From Streptomyces exfoliatus (GTDB taxonomy: Bacteria; Actinomycetota; Actinomycetes; Streptomycetales; Streptomycetaceae): a stretch of 64,000 nt of DNA. Position 1 is the first letter of the stretch. Every line of letters begins with the position of its first letter. Made by a program: the position numbers and the translations under genes. Positions 42,206-52,046 of this stretch are shown in pieces. The stretch lies in the NCBI RefSeq assembly GCF_000725545.1, contig NZ_JNZP01000005.1, positions 124,001-188,000 of the forward strand. Reading direction: 5' to 3'. Under the pieces are notes generated by a model that was given only the letters and a program-made list of their open reading frames with translations, ran no database searches and was not told the DNA's origin.

Positions 42206-43480
42206 GTGACCGAGAACGACAACCTTGAGATCTCCCGACGTCGCCTGCTCGGCACCGTCGGCGCCGCGGGCGCGGCCGGGCTCGTCATCGGCGCGGCCGG
42301 TGGCGTCGGCGTCGCCTCGGCCGTGTCGGGCGACTCCGACGCCACCGCCGGGACCGGCGCCGGCGGCTCCCCGGCACTGACCACGGTCGGTGCGACCGAG
42401 GTGATGTTTCACGGGAAACATCAGGCGGGCATCACCGACCCCCTTCAGTCGCGTGGCCATCTGATCGCCTTCGACCTCGCGCCGGGTGCCGGCCGCAAGG
42501 AGGCCGTCGCTCTGCTGCGCCGCTGGTCGGCGACGGCGAAGGCCGTGATGTCGGGCGAGGCTCCCACCGGGGACACCGGTATCGCGCTCGACGCGGGCCC
42601 CTCGTCCCTCACGGTCACGTTCGGCTTCGGCCGTACGTTCTTCGACCGCACCGGACTCGCCGCGCGCCGCCCCAGCAAGCTCGACCCGCTGCCCGCGTTC
42701 TCCGCCGATGCGCTGGATCCCCGGCGCTCGGAGGGCGACCTGTGGGTGCAGATCGGTGCCGACGACGCCCTCGTCGCCTTCCACGCGCTGCGCGCGCTGC
42801 AGAAGGACGCGGGCGACGCGGCCCGGGTGCGCTGGCAGATGAACGGCTTCAACCGCTCGGCCGGCGCCACCGCGAAGCCCATGACCGCCCGCAACCTCAT
42901 GGGCCAGGTCGACGGCACCGGCAACCCGAAGGTGACCGATCCCGACTTCGACCGGCGGATCTTCGTCCCGGCCGGAGTCGCCGGCGCGGAGGAGTGGATG
43001 GCCGGCGGCTCCTACGTGGTGGTGCGCCGGATCCGGATGCTGCTGGACGACTGGGAGAAGCTGCCGCTCGACCGGCAGGAGAAGGTGATCGGGCGCCGGA
43101 AGTCCGACGGGGCCCCGCTCACCGGCGGCACGGAGACCACCGAGTTGGACCTGAACAAGTTCGGTCCCGACGGGGAGCTGGTCATCCCGGACAACGCGCA
43201 CTCCCGGATCTCCGCCCCCGAACAGAACGGCGGGGCGGCGATGCTGCGCAGGCCGTTCTCCTTCCATGACGGCATCGGACCCGACGGGACGCCGGACGCC
43301 GGTCTTCTCTTCGTCTGCTGGCAGGCGGATCCGCTCCGGGGCTTCGTCCCGGTGCAGCGCAAGCTCGACCGGGGCGACGCGCTGTCCGCGTTCATCCGTC
43401 ACGAGTCGAGTGGCCTCTTCGCCGTCCCGGGCGGCCCCGCCGAGGGCGAGTACGTGGGGCAGCGGCTTCTGGAGTCGTGA
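42206..43480 (+). CDS. dtpA: Tat-exported Dyp-type haem peroxidase (DtpA/EfeB-like)
   Basis: This 424-residue protein has a twin-arginine signal (ISRRRLLGTVGAAGAAG). The Dyp domain has the GxxDG-type motif in LMGQVDGTGNP with its distal Asp, the proximal haem-ligand His in NAHSRISAP and the distal Arg region MLRRPFSFHDG. It oxidises substrates with peroxide outside the cell. In S. lividans DtpA acts with Sco and ECuC in copper-dependent maturation of the radical oxidase GlxA and in morphogenesis, matching this gene order. The GTG start lies 3 nt after the CopCD stop. A near-parS sequence lies in codons for VMFHGKH. Confidence 0.93.
   Translation: MTENDNLEISRRRLLGTVGAAGAAGLVIGAAGGVGVASAVSGDSDATAGTGAGGSPALTTVGATEVMFHGKHQAGITDPLQSRGHLIAFDLAPGAGRKEAVALLRRWSATAKAVMSGEAPTGDTGIALDAGPSSLTVTFGFGRTFFDRTGLAARRPSKLDPLPAFSADALDPRRSEGDLWVQIGADDALVAFHALRALQKDAGDAARVRWQMNGFNRSAGATAKPMTARNLMGQVDGTGNPKVTDPDFDRRIFVPAGVAGAEEWMAGGSYVVVRRIRMLLDDWEKLPLDRQEKVIGRRKSDGAPLTGGTETTELDLNKFGPDGELVIPDNAHSRISAPEQNGGAAMLRRPFSFHDGIGPDGTPDAGLLFVCWQADPLRGFVPVQRKLDRGDALSAFIRHESSGLFAVPGGPAEGEYVGQRLLES
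42406..42419. other. Near-match parS site within dtpA
   Basis: GTTTCACGGGAAAC differs from the parS consensus GTTTCACGTGAAAC at one central position, and the flanks T...A also match the 16-bp form. The coding sequence constrains it (Met-Phe-His-Gly-Lys). It may be a weak ParB site or chance. Confidence 0.5.
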
Positions 43481-43516
43481 CCTCTCGGAGGGGCCGCCCG
43501 CGACCCCGGCGCCCAT

Positions 43517-43522
43517 TAGGGT
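43517..43522 (+). promoter_or_regulatory. Candidate -10 box for leaderless pheA mRNA
   Basis: TAGGGT ends 6 nt before the pheA ATG, and no Shine-Dalgarno sequence is present. No -35 box was recognised. Confidence 0.45.
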
Positions 43523-43528
43523 GACGGT

Positions 43529-44464
43529 ATGTCCGCCACCCGGTACACGTATCTCGGCCCCGAGGGCACCTTCACCGAGGCCGCGCTGCGTACGCTGCCC
43601 GAGGCCGCGACGAGGGAACTCGTCCCCATGGTCTCGGTCCCGGCCGCACTCGACGCCGTACGGAACGGGGAGGCCGCCGCCGCGCTCGTGCCGATCGAGA
43701 ACTCGGTCGAGGGCGGGGTGACCGCGACCCTGGACGAGCTGGCCTCGGGCGAGCCGCTGATGATCTACCGCGAGGTGCTGCTGCCGATCGCCTTCGCGCT
43801 GCTCGTGCGGCCGGGGACCAAGTTGTCGGACATCAAGACGGTGACGGGCCACCCGGTGGCCCAGCCGCAGGTCCGCAACTGGATGCGGGCGAACCTGCCC
43901 GAGGCCCTGTGGGAGTCGGCCGCGTCCAACGCGGACGGCGCCCGGCTGGTCCAGGAGGGCCGCTTCGACGCCGCCTTCGCGGGGGAGTTCGCGGCGGCCA
44001 CGTACGGCCTCGAAGCGCTGGTCACCGAGATCCACGACGCGGAGAACGCCGAGACACGATTCGTGCTGGTGGGACGGCCCGCCAGGCCGGCGGCCCCGAC
44101 CGGCGCGGACAAGACCTCGGTGGTGCTGTGGCTGGGTGACGATCATCCGGGTGCCCTCCTCGAACTGCTCCAGGAATTCGCGGTGCGCGGGGTGAACCTG
44201 ATGCTGATCCAGTCCCGGCCCACGGGGGCGGGGATCGGGAACTACTGCTTCGCCGTGGACGCCGAGGGCCATATCTCGGACCGGCGGGTGGGCGAGGCGC
44301 TGATGGGGCTCAAGCGGATCTGCCCCCAGGTGCGCTTCCTCGGCTCGTATCCGAGGGCGGGCGTGGCGGTGGCGGACGTACGGGCGCTGCGGCGCGGCAC
44401 CTCGGACGGGGAGTTCATGGCGGCCTCCGACTGGCTGGCGAGGGCCCAGGACGGTCGGGCCTGA
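43529..44464 (+). CDS. pheA: Prephenate dehydratase
   Basis: This 311-residue enzyme has a bi-lobed dehydratase domain (about 1-190): YTYLGPEGTFTEAALR, VPIENSVEGGVTATLDEL, HPVAQPQVRNWM, and the catalytic TRFVLVGR. A regulatory ACT domain (about 200-285) contains HPGALLELLQEFAVRGVNLMLIQSRPTG, where phenylalanine binds. It converts prephenate to phenylpyruvate in phenylalanine biosynthesis, in the cytosol. It has no chorismate mutase domain, as usual in actinobacteria. A terminator follows within 15 nt, so it is probably monocistronic. Confidence 0.96.
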   Translation: MSATRYTYLGPEGTFTEAALRTLPEAATRELVPMVSVPAALDAVRNGEAAAALVPIENSVEGGVTATLDELASGEPLMIYREVLLPIAFALLVRPGTKLSDIKTVTGHPVAQPQVRNWMRANLPEALWESAASNADGARLVQEGRFDAAFAGEFAAATYGLEALVTEIHDAENAETRFVLVGRPARPAAPTGADKTSVVLWLGDDHPGALLELLQEFAVRGVNLMLIQSRPTGAGIGNYCFAVDAEGHISDRRVGEALMGLKRICPQVRFLGSYPRAGVAVADVRALRRGTSDGEFMAASDWLARAQDGRA

Positions 44465-44477
44465 CCCGATGGTGACG

Positions 44478-44503
44478 GAACGCCCCCTTCGCCGGGGGCG
44501 TTC
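44478..44503 (+). terminator. Terminator of pheA
   Basis: A 10-bp perfect stem GAACGCCCCC / GGGGGCGTTC with a 6-base loop, 14 nt after the pheA stop. Confidence 0.85.
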
Positions 44504-44948
44504 GTCCACAGGCCCGAACCGATAGTCCTACCTGCATTTTTTCAGTTACCCACAGCAGTTATCCACAGGGGCTTCCCGCAGCCTGGGGACAAGTCGACAG
44601 CTCGCCCCGACAAGGTCGACAAATCGCCCTAGCCACTCCCGGCCGCATCGCGCCTGTCCACAGCGCCCAGGGGCTCCACCGTCAGCACACTTCGCTCGAC
44701 ACACTCTTTGGAGCGAGCAATTCCCACCCAAATGAGTGCCTCAATGACGTTTGATCACGGAATTCCCAGGCGCGGAGCGGGAAATCCACGCGATCTTCCC
44801 AGCAGTCCACAGATCTTCCGCACAGCCTGTGGATAACTGAATGCGCGGGTCTGGATCACTCCAATTCCCCGACCGTCAATTCGGGCAAAACAACACGCGT
44901 GACGTTATCCGGTGGGGGCGGGCGAACGGGCACCGGTAGCCTGGTGGG
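44504..44948. other. Gene-free region with a cluster of DnaA-box-like sequences
   Basis: Between the pheA terminator and serS there is no coding frame I trust. The region is less GC-rich than its neighbours. It contains TTACCCACA (44546), TTATCCACA (44559), CTGTCCACA (44654) and TGTGGATAA (44828, the reverse of TTATCCACA), plus the near-match CAGTCCACA near 44804. The Streptomyces DnaA box is usually given as TTGTCCACA with tolerance in the first three bases. The serS promoter is at the right end. Confidence 0.65.
44937..44942 (+). promoter_or_regulatory. Candidate -10 box for leaderless serS mRNA
   Basis: TAGCCT ends 6 nt before the GTG start of serS, consistent with a transcript starting at the start codon. 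No -35 box was evident. Confidence 0.4.
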
Positions 44949-46238
44949 GTGATTGACCTTCGCCTGCTCCGTGAGGACCCCGACCGTGTTCGCGCCTCCC
45001 AGCGCGCCCGTGGAGAGGACGTCGCGCTCGTCGACGCCCTGCTCTCCGCCGATGAACGGCGCAGGTCGTCCGGCGTCCGCTTCGACGAGCTCCGATCCGA
45101 GCAGAGGGCGCTCGGCAAGCTGATCCCCAGGGCCACCCCCGAGGAGCGCGCCGAACTCCTCCAGAAGGCCGAGCGGCTCAAGACCGACGTCAAGGCCGCC
45201 GAGGCCGAGCAGAACGAGGCCGACGAGACGGCCAAGCAGCTCCTGCTCCGGCTCGGCAACATCGTCCACGCGGACGTGCCCGTCGGCGGCGAGGAGGACT
45301 TCGTCGTCCTGGAGACGCACGGCACCATCCGCGACTTCGCGGCCGAGGGCTTCGATCCCAAGGACCACCTGGAACTCGGCGAGGCGCTCGGCGCCATCGA
45401 CGTGGAGCGGGGCGCCAAGGTCTCCGGCTCGCGCTTCTACTACCTGACCGGCGTCGGCGCGCTCCTGGAGCTCGCCCTGGTCAACGCGGCGATCGCCCAG
45501 GCCACCGAGGCCGGCTTCATCCCCATGCTGACCCCGGCGCTGGTCCGTCCCCGCGCCATGGAGGGCACCGGCTTCCTCGGCCAGGCCGCGGAGAACGTGT
45601 ACCACCTGGAGAAGGACGACTACTACCTCGTCGGCACGTCCGAGGTGCCCCTCGCGGCGTACCACATGGACGAGATCATCGACGCCGACAAGCTGCCGCT
45701 GCGGTACGCGGGCTTCTCGCCCTGCTTCCGCCGCGAGGCCGGCACGTACGGCAAGGACACCCGGGGCATCTTCCGCGTCCACCAGTTCGACAAGGTCGAG
45801 ATGTTCTCGTACGTCGCGCCGGACGACGCCGAGGCCGAGCACAAGCGGCTCCTGGAATGGGAGAAGCAGTGGCTGACCGGTCTGGAGCTGCCGTTCCAGG
45901 TCATCGACGTCGCCACCGGTGACCTCGGCGCCTCCGCCTCCCGCAAGTTCGACTGCGAGGCCTGGATCCCGACCCAGGGCAAGTACCGCGAGCTGACCTC
46001 GGCCTCGAACTGCAACAGCTTCCAGGCGCGCCGCCTCTCCGTCCGGATGCGCGACGAGCAGGGCGGCAAGAAGACCGTGCAGCCGCTGGCCACCCTGAAC
46101 GGCACGCTGTGCGCCGTACCGCGCACGATCGTGGCGATCCTGGAGAACCACCAGCTGGCCGACGGTTCCGTGCGGGTGCCGGAGATGCTGCGGCCCTACC
46201 TCGGCGGCCGAGAGGTCCTGGAGCCGATCGCCAAGTGA
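44949..46238 (+). CDS. serS: Seryl-tRNA synthetase
   Basis: This 429-residue class II synthetase has an N-terminal tRNA-binding coiled coil (about 5-100, [22 protein letters not shown] through [22 protein letters not shown]). The catalytic core has motif 2 [25 protein letters not shown] and motif 3 [21 protein letters not shown]. It charges tRNA-Ser, two isoacceptor genes of which are in this window. The stop overlaps the downstream HAD gene by GTGA, so the two are coupled. Confidence 0.97.
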   Translation: MIDLRLLREDPDRVRASQRARGEDVALVDALLSADERRRSSGVRFDELRSEQRALGKLIPRATPEERAELLQKAERLKTDVKAAEAEQNEADETAKQLLLRLGNIVHADVPVGGEEDFVVLETHGTIRDFAAEGFDPKDHLELGEALGAIDVERGAKVSGSRFYYLTGVGALLELALVNAAIAQATEAGFIPMLTPALVRPRAMEGTGFLGQAAENVYHLEKDDYYLVGTSEVPLAAYHMDEIIDADKLPLRYAGFSPCFRREAGTYGKDTRGIFRVHQFDKVEMFSYVAPDDAEAEHKRLLEWEKQWLTGLELPFQVIDVATGDLGASASRKFDCEAWIPTQGKYRELTSASNCNSFQARRLSVRMRDEQGGKKTVQPLATLNGTLCAVPRTIVAILENHQLADGSVRVPEMLRPYLGGREVLEPIAK

Positions 46239-47041
46239 GCTCCTTCCCCTACCGCCTCGTCGCGACGGACCTCGACGGCACGCTGCTGCGGTCCGACGAG
46301 TCCGTCTCGGGCCGTACGCGCGACGCGCTCGCCGCCGTCACGGCGGCGGGCGCCGCGCACATCGTCGTCACCGGCCGTGCGGTGCCCTGGACCCGGCACA
46401 TCCTGGACGACCTCGGCTACGAGGGAATCGCGGTGTGCGGGCAGGGCGCGCAGGTCTACCACGCGGGGGAGCACCGGCTGCTCACCTCGCTGACGCTGGA
46501 CCGGCAGCTCGCGGGGCTCGCGCTCTCCAAGATCGAGGCGGAGGTCGGCCCGGTGGCACTGGCCGCGAGCCGCGACGGCCTGGAGGGCGAGGTCCTGATG
46601 GGTCCCGGCTACCGGGCCCATGAAGGGCCCCTGCCCTACGTGCCGTACGAGGACCCGGCGGAGCTGTGGGCGGCGCCGCTGACCAAGCTCTACCTCCAGC
46701 ACCCGACGCTGACGGACGACGAGCTGACGCTGGCCGCCCGCCAGACGGTCGGCGGTCTCGTCGACATCGTGATGGCCGGCCCCGGCATCGTGGAGATCCT
46801 GCCGCTCGGGCTGAGCAAGGCGACCGGTCTGTCGCTCGCCGCACGCCGTCTGGGCGTGAAGGCCGCGGAGACGATCGCCTTCGGCGACATGCCGAACGAC
46901 ATCCCGATGTTCGGCTGGGCGGCCCACGGCGTGGCCATGGGCAACGCGCACGAGGAGCTGCGGGCGGTCGCGGACGAGGTGACCGCCTCGAACGAGGACG
47001 ACGGCATCGCGCTCGTCCTGGAGCGCCTGCTGGCGGCCTGA
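46235..47041 (+). CDS. HAD-superfamily (Cof-type) phosphatase
   Basis: This 268-residue protein has HAD motif [19 protein letters not shown], motif II in HIVVTGRAV, the conserved Lys in [16 protein letters not shown] and motif [30 protein letters not shown]. The long cap between motifs II and III is of the Cof type. Enzymes of this branch dephosphorylate sugar phosphates, nucleotides or cofactors; the substrate is unknown. The GTG start overlaps the serS stop by 4 nt. A paralogue lies at 59953. Confidence 0.92.
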   Translation: MSSFPYRLVATDLDGTLLRSDESVSGRTRDALAAVTAAGAAHIVVTGRAVPWTRHILDDLGYEGIAVCGQGAQVYHAGEHRLLTSLTLDRQLAGLALSKIEAEVGPVALAASRDGLEGEVLMGPGYRAHEGPLPYVPYEDPAELWAAPLTKLYLQHPTLTDDELTLAARQTVGGLVDIVMAGPGIVEILPLGLSKATGLSLAARRLGVKAAETIAFGDMPNDIPMFGWAAHGVAMGNAHEELRAVADEVTASNEDDGIALVLERLLAA

Positions 47042-47075
47042 GCCGGCCTCCTGAATCCGCCTCCTGGCAAGCGTA

Positions 47076-47108
47076 CGAAGGCCCGCTCCTCCAAGGAGCG
47101 GGCCTTCG
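47076..47108. terminator. Terminator after serS-HAD
   Basis: A 15-bp perfect stem (CGAAGGCCCGCTCCT / AGGAGCGGGCCTTCG) with a three-base loop, between convergent genes, so it may serve both. Confidence 0.88.
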
Positions 47109-47225
47109 CCGTGCACGGCCTCGCGCGGACGTACGTCCCGCGCGCTCGAAGCGGCCGCTGACGGGAGATCCCCCGTTTCCCCCGTACAACTAGTGTGCGC
47201 CGCGCCCCTGTTCGTGAGCGACTGG

Positions 47226-47849
47226 TTATCCGCGGGTCAGCGGGTAGCAGGCGAGACCGGTCGCCAGGGAGATCGCGTGCCCGAGGTCGGTGTACGTGCG
47301 GTCGCAGAGGAGCGGCACGACGAAGAAGGCCACCACGCCGACGAGGTAGGGCGGACGCCAGGGGAGGGCCGGCCGGTAGGCGAGGATGCCCGCCGAGGCG
47401 GCGAGGCCGTAGCTGACCCCGATGTCGACGACGTGCGCCATGCTGCGCGGCACGTCGTGCTCGCGGATGGCCAGCAGGACGATCTGCTGGCTGATGAGGG
47501 TCGCCGCGATGTGCGCCGTGGCGACGGTGAAGAGCCAGGTCGGGGTGCCGAGCCAGCGTTCGACCGGGGCGTGGAGCAGCTCGAAGAGCGCCGCGTACAG
47601 CAGGAGGTCGGCCGGGTTCTCGATCCAGAACGCGCTGCCGAGCAGGGCACGCAGCGGGTGGTGCGACAGCTGGTGGAGATTGCTGCTGTTGCGGTGGAGG
47701 AGATAGGTGTCGAGGCCGTCGGGGGACAGCGCGATGACGAGGCTGGTGATCGCGATGATCGCCAGCCAGAGATGAGTACCGGGTGACGAACGCACCCACG
47801 ACCTGATCGGTCGGGACGGTTCGCCACCCGGGGAGGTCTCAGGCGGCAC
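47226..47849 (-). CDS. Rhomboid-like membrane protein
   Basis: This 207-residue protein has about five hydrophobic segments (HLWLAIIAITSLVIAL, ADLLLYAALFELLHAPVERWLG, TWLFTVATAHIAATLISQQI, VSYGLAASAGILAY, YLVGVVAFFVVPLLC). The segment VVDIGVSYGLAASAG places a Ser in a GxSxG-like setting, and DLGHAISLATG provides a His in the last helix, as in rhomboid intramembrane proteases. The usual WR motif is not obvious. It is probably a rhomboid homologue; activity is unproven. The GTG start has only a weak ribosome-binding site. It lies 34 nt after the lpdA stop on the same strand. Confidence 0.78.
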   Translation of the reverse strand: MPPETSPGGEPSRPIRSWVRSSPGTHLWLAIIAITSLVIALSPDGLDTYLLHRNSSNLHQLSHHPLRALLGSAFWIENPADLLLYAALFELLHAPVERWLGTPTWLFTVATAHIAATLISQQIVLLAIREHDVPRSMAHVVDIGVSYGLAASAGILAYRPALPWRPPYLVGVVAFFVVPLLCDRTYTDLGHAISLATGLACYPLTRG

Positions 47850-47883
47850 GTGACCGTGCCTATCACCTGAAGCCGGGAGAACC

Positions 47884-49287
<1,404 letters not shown>

Positions 49288-49492
49288 GACTGACTCCCGA
49301 GGGTGATGAGGGTGTTCGGTCCGCGTACGGCCCCACAGTAGTCCGGTGTCTGTCGGGGGCCGAGGCGGCTCGGGATCGGGCGGTCCGGGGTGGAGGGGTC
49401 GCGGTACGGCTCCGGGGTGGGGCTCCCGGGGTGGGGCGTCGGCCCGCGGAGTCGTACCGCATCGTGGTTACCGGTTGTGCTGCTCCCCGGCT

Positions 49493-50212
49493 CTACTCCT
49501 CGCCGGCCAGGGTGAGTCTGCTGAGCTTGTGGCCGGCGAACCAGGTCGCCACGACCGTGACCGCCGCGAGGAGCGCCACCGCTGTGGGGAGCGCGACGTC
49601 GGAGGTGATCAGGCCGTCGCCGGTGACCTTCTGCGCGAGTGCCAGCGCCCACTGCTGGACGCTGAGGGTCCGCGCACCCGCGATCAGGGAGCCGAAGAGG
49701 GTCTCCCACACCAGTGCGTAGACCAGGCCGATGACCACCGCGTGCCGGCTGACCGTGCCGAGCAGCAGGAACAGCGCGCTGTACGCGATGGAGGCCACCA
49801 GGGCGGCGACCGTGTAGGCCACGGCCACCTGCTGCCCGTTGCCGTTGAGGATGTACCCGGCGACGAACGTCGGCACCGCCGAGAAGACCATGGTCACGGC
49901 GATGGCCACGATCAGCTTCGTGAAGATGATCGAGGAGCGCTTCACCGGCTTGGACAGCAGGTAGACGATCGAGCCGTCGTCGATCTCCGGCCCGATCGCG
50001 CCCGTTCCGGCGATCACGCCGATCAGCGGCACCATCGTGGCCAGCGCGAAGCCGCCGAGGACATCCGCGGCGACCTGGTCGTCCGCGCCGTTGAAGGCGC
50101 GCACGGCCGCCGCGATGACCAGCAGCATGGCGGGCAGCAGGAAGAGGATCAGGGCCCTGCGGCGGCCGAGGAGGGCCCGGTAGGTGAGCCGGGCGACTGT
50201 GGGGTTGTACAT
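49493..50212 (-). CDS. ABC-2 type transporter permease
   Basis: This 239-residue integral membrane protein has about six hydrophobic segments (ALILFLLPAMLLVIAAAVRAF, FALATMVPLIGVIAGTGAIG, LIVAIAVTMVFSAVPTFVAGYIL and others). Between them is the conserved cytoplasmic stretch EIDDGSIVYLLSKPVKRSSIIFTKL typical of ABC-2 exporter permeases. It pairs with the ATPase encoded 14 nt upstream. The operon encodes two ATPases and two permeases. Substrate unknown. Confidence 0.87.
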   Translation of the reverse strand: MYNPTVARLTYRALLGRRRALILFLLPAMLLVIAAAVRAFNGADDQVAADVLGGFALATMVPLIGVIAGTGAIGPEIDDGSIVYLLSKPVKRSSIIFTKLIVAIAVTMVFSAVPTFVAGYILNGNGQQVAVAYTVAALVASIAYSALFLLLGTVSRHAVVIGLVYALVWETLFGSLIAGARTLSVQQWALALAQKVTGDGLITSDVALPTAVALLAAVTVVATWFAGHKLSRLTLAGEE

Positions 50213-50226
50213 CGGTCAGGCTCCTT

Positions 50227-51138
50227 TCAGGCCGCGACGAGGTACGAGAAGACCGATTCGAGGGACTCGTCCGAGGGCGAGACCGTCAGGAGACGGATCC
50301 CCCGCTCCCGCGCGACCCTGGGCAGCAGCTCCGTGAACCGTCCGAAGTCCACCGCCTGCACCCGCAGACCGCCGTCCCCGTGGTCGACCTCGATCCCGGC
50401 CGTGGACGGGTCGGCGATCAGCGCCGCGGCGAGAGCCCGGTCGTCGCTGGAGCGGACGAGGTAGCGGTGCGGCCGGTCCGTCATCAGCCGGCGGATCTTC
50501 CGGAAGTCTCCCGAGGCCGCGTGACGTCCGGCGACGATCACCTCGATGTGGGAGGCGAGTTGCTCGACCTCCTCCAGGATGTGCGAGGAGAACAGCACCG
50601 TGCGGCCGTCCGCTCCCATCCGCCGCAGCAGGTCCATCAGCTGCATGCGCTGGCGCGGGTCCATGCCGTTGAACGGCTCGTCGAGCAGGAGCACGGACGG
50701 CTCGTGGACGAGGGCCGAGGCCATCTTCACGCGCTGCCGCATGCCCTTGCTGTACGTGGAGATCTTGCGGTCCTGGGCGTACTCCATCTCGACCGTGGCC
50801 AGGGCCCGCTGGGCCTCCTTGGCGCCGAGACCCTGCAGCTCCGCGTTGGCCAGGACGAATTCGCGGCCCGTGAGGAAGTCGTACATCGCCTCCCGCTCGG
50901 GCACGACGCCGATCTCGCGGTAGACCGACTCGCTTCCCCAGATCGTCTGCCCGTCGAGGGTGACGGTGCCGGTGGAGGGGTCGAGGAAGCCGCCCATCAT
51001 GTTGATCAGAGTGGACTTCCCGGCGCCGTTGGGCCCGAGGAGGCCGGTGACCCCGGGGCCCACCGTCATCGTGACGTCGTTCACGGCCACGACGTTTCCG
51101 AACCAGCGGGAGGCGTGGTCGATGTGGAGCGTGGTCAC
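50227..51138 (-). CDS. ABC transporter ATP-binding protein
   Basis: This 303-residue protein has Walker A GLLGPNGAGKSTLINMMGG, Q-loop region YREIGVVPEREAMYDFLTGREF, signature YSKGMRQRVKMASALVHEP, Walker B SVLLLDEPFNGMDP and switch His in LFSSHILEEVE. The C-terminal 90 residues form a variable regulatory domain seen in export ATPases. The GTG start overlaps the upstream permease stop by GTGA. The larger open frame that continues upstream is in a different frame from the permease and is not real coding. Confidence 0.94.
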   Translation of the reverse strand: MTTLHIDHASRWFGNVVAVNDVTMTVGPGVTGLLGPNGAGKSTLINMMGGFLDPSTGTVTLDGQTIWGSESVYREIGVVPEREAMYDFLTGREFVLANAELQGLGAKEAQRALATVEMEYAQDRKISTYSKGMRQRVKMASALVHEPSVLLLDEPFNGMDPRQRMQLMDLLRRMGADGRTVLFSSHILEEVEQLASHIEVIVAGRHAASGDFRKIRRLMTDRPHRYLVRSSDDRALAAALIADPSTAGIEVDHGDGGLRVQAVDFGRFTELLPRVARERGIRLLTVSPSDESLESVFSYLVAA

Positions 51139-52046
51139 AGCCCGACCTTTCGGTAGCGGCGCATCAGGATGCCGTACGAGGCGGCGATGAGCGCGAGGAC
51201 GACGAGCACGTAGATCACGCCGGCACCGGTGCTCGGACCCCCGAGTTCGGGGAAGCCGGGAGGGGCGCCCAGGAAGGCGCTCTGCACGCCGTCGATGAGT
51301 GTCATCGGCGAGAAGAGGCCGAGCCACTGGATGGCGCCCGTGTTGTCCGTCGCGAAGGCGATGCCCATGAGGGTGGAGACCGCACCGTACGAGACGGTCA
51401 GGACGGCGATCACGGCGGCGACGCCGAAACCGCGGCGCGGGGTGAGGGCCGCCAGGACGAGTCCGATGCCGCCGAAGAGCACCGAGAGCAGCGCCACGGA
51501 GACGAGCCCCTGGCCGAACATCTTGGTCTGCTCGGCGAAGTCCATCTTGGCGAGCAGCGAGCCGATCCAGAGGATCAACAGCGGGGTGGCGGTGAGGATG
51601 AAGAGGGCCGAGGCCATCGCGCCGAACTTGGCGAGCACGTAGTCCCCGCGCTCGATCGGCCGGGAGAAGTACAGCGGCACGGTCCTGAACCGGAGGTCGC
51701 GGGAGACCGACTGCGGCGCCTGTGAGGCCAGGTAGATGCTGATGACGACCTGGAGGAAGATCGCGTACTGCGTGTACTCGATGGAAAGCTTGGACTGCTT
51801 GGTGACGACGGCGACCGCGACGATGATCAGCGCCGGGACGCACATCACCGCGAAGAGCAACATCGGCAGCACCTTGGACTTGGCGCTGCGGCCGAGTCCG
51901 TAGGCGCCGCGCAGCGACTGCGAGAACAGCGACCTGCGCGCGTACGCCCGGCCGAGGCGCGGGCCGTCGTAGGACCGGTAGCCGATGTTGTGGATCTGGG
52001 TCGTGTCGGGAGCGGCCTGGGAGGGCTGGGGGATCTGGGTGCTCAT
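51135..52046 (-). CDS. ABC transporter permease
   Basis: This 303-residue protein has a hydrophilic N-terminus of about 60 residues (YRSYDGPRLGRAYARRSLFSQSLRGAYGLGRSAKSKVL) and about six membrane helices, including VMCVPALIIVAVAVVTK, ALFILTATPLLILWIGSLLA and VSVALLSVLFGGIGLVLAALTPRRG. The segment SRDLRFRTVPLYFSRPIERGDYVLAKF is the ABC-2 coupling region. It overlaps both flanking ATPase genes by 4 nt, which points to tight coupling. It probably works with the ATPase at 52043-53008. Confidence 0.9.
   Translation of the reverse strand: MSTQIPQPSQAAPDTTQIHNIGYRSYDGPRLGRAYARRSLFSQSLRGAYGLGRSAKSKVLPMLLFAVMCVPALIIVAVAVVTKQSKLSIEYTQYAIFLQVVISIYLASQAPQSVSRDLRFRTVPLYFSRPIERGDYVLAKFGAMASALFILTATPLLILWIGSLLAKMDFAEQTKMFGQGLVSVALLSVLFGGIGLVLAALTPRRGFGVAAVIAVLTVSYGAVSTLMGIAFATDNTGAIQWLGLFSPMTLIDGVQSAFLGAPPGFPELGGPSTGAGVIYVLVVLALIAASYGILMRRYRKVGL

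Noticed and set aside
39686..44509. 1607-codon open frame on the minus strand
   Set aside because: It lies antisense to sco, ecuC, copCD, dtpA and pheA, has low-complexity Gly/Arg/Val-rich composition with no domain, and exists because GC-rich codons rarely form stops in that phase.
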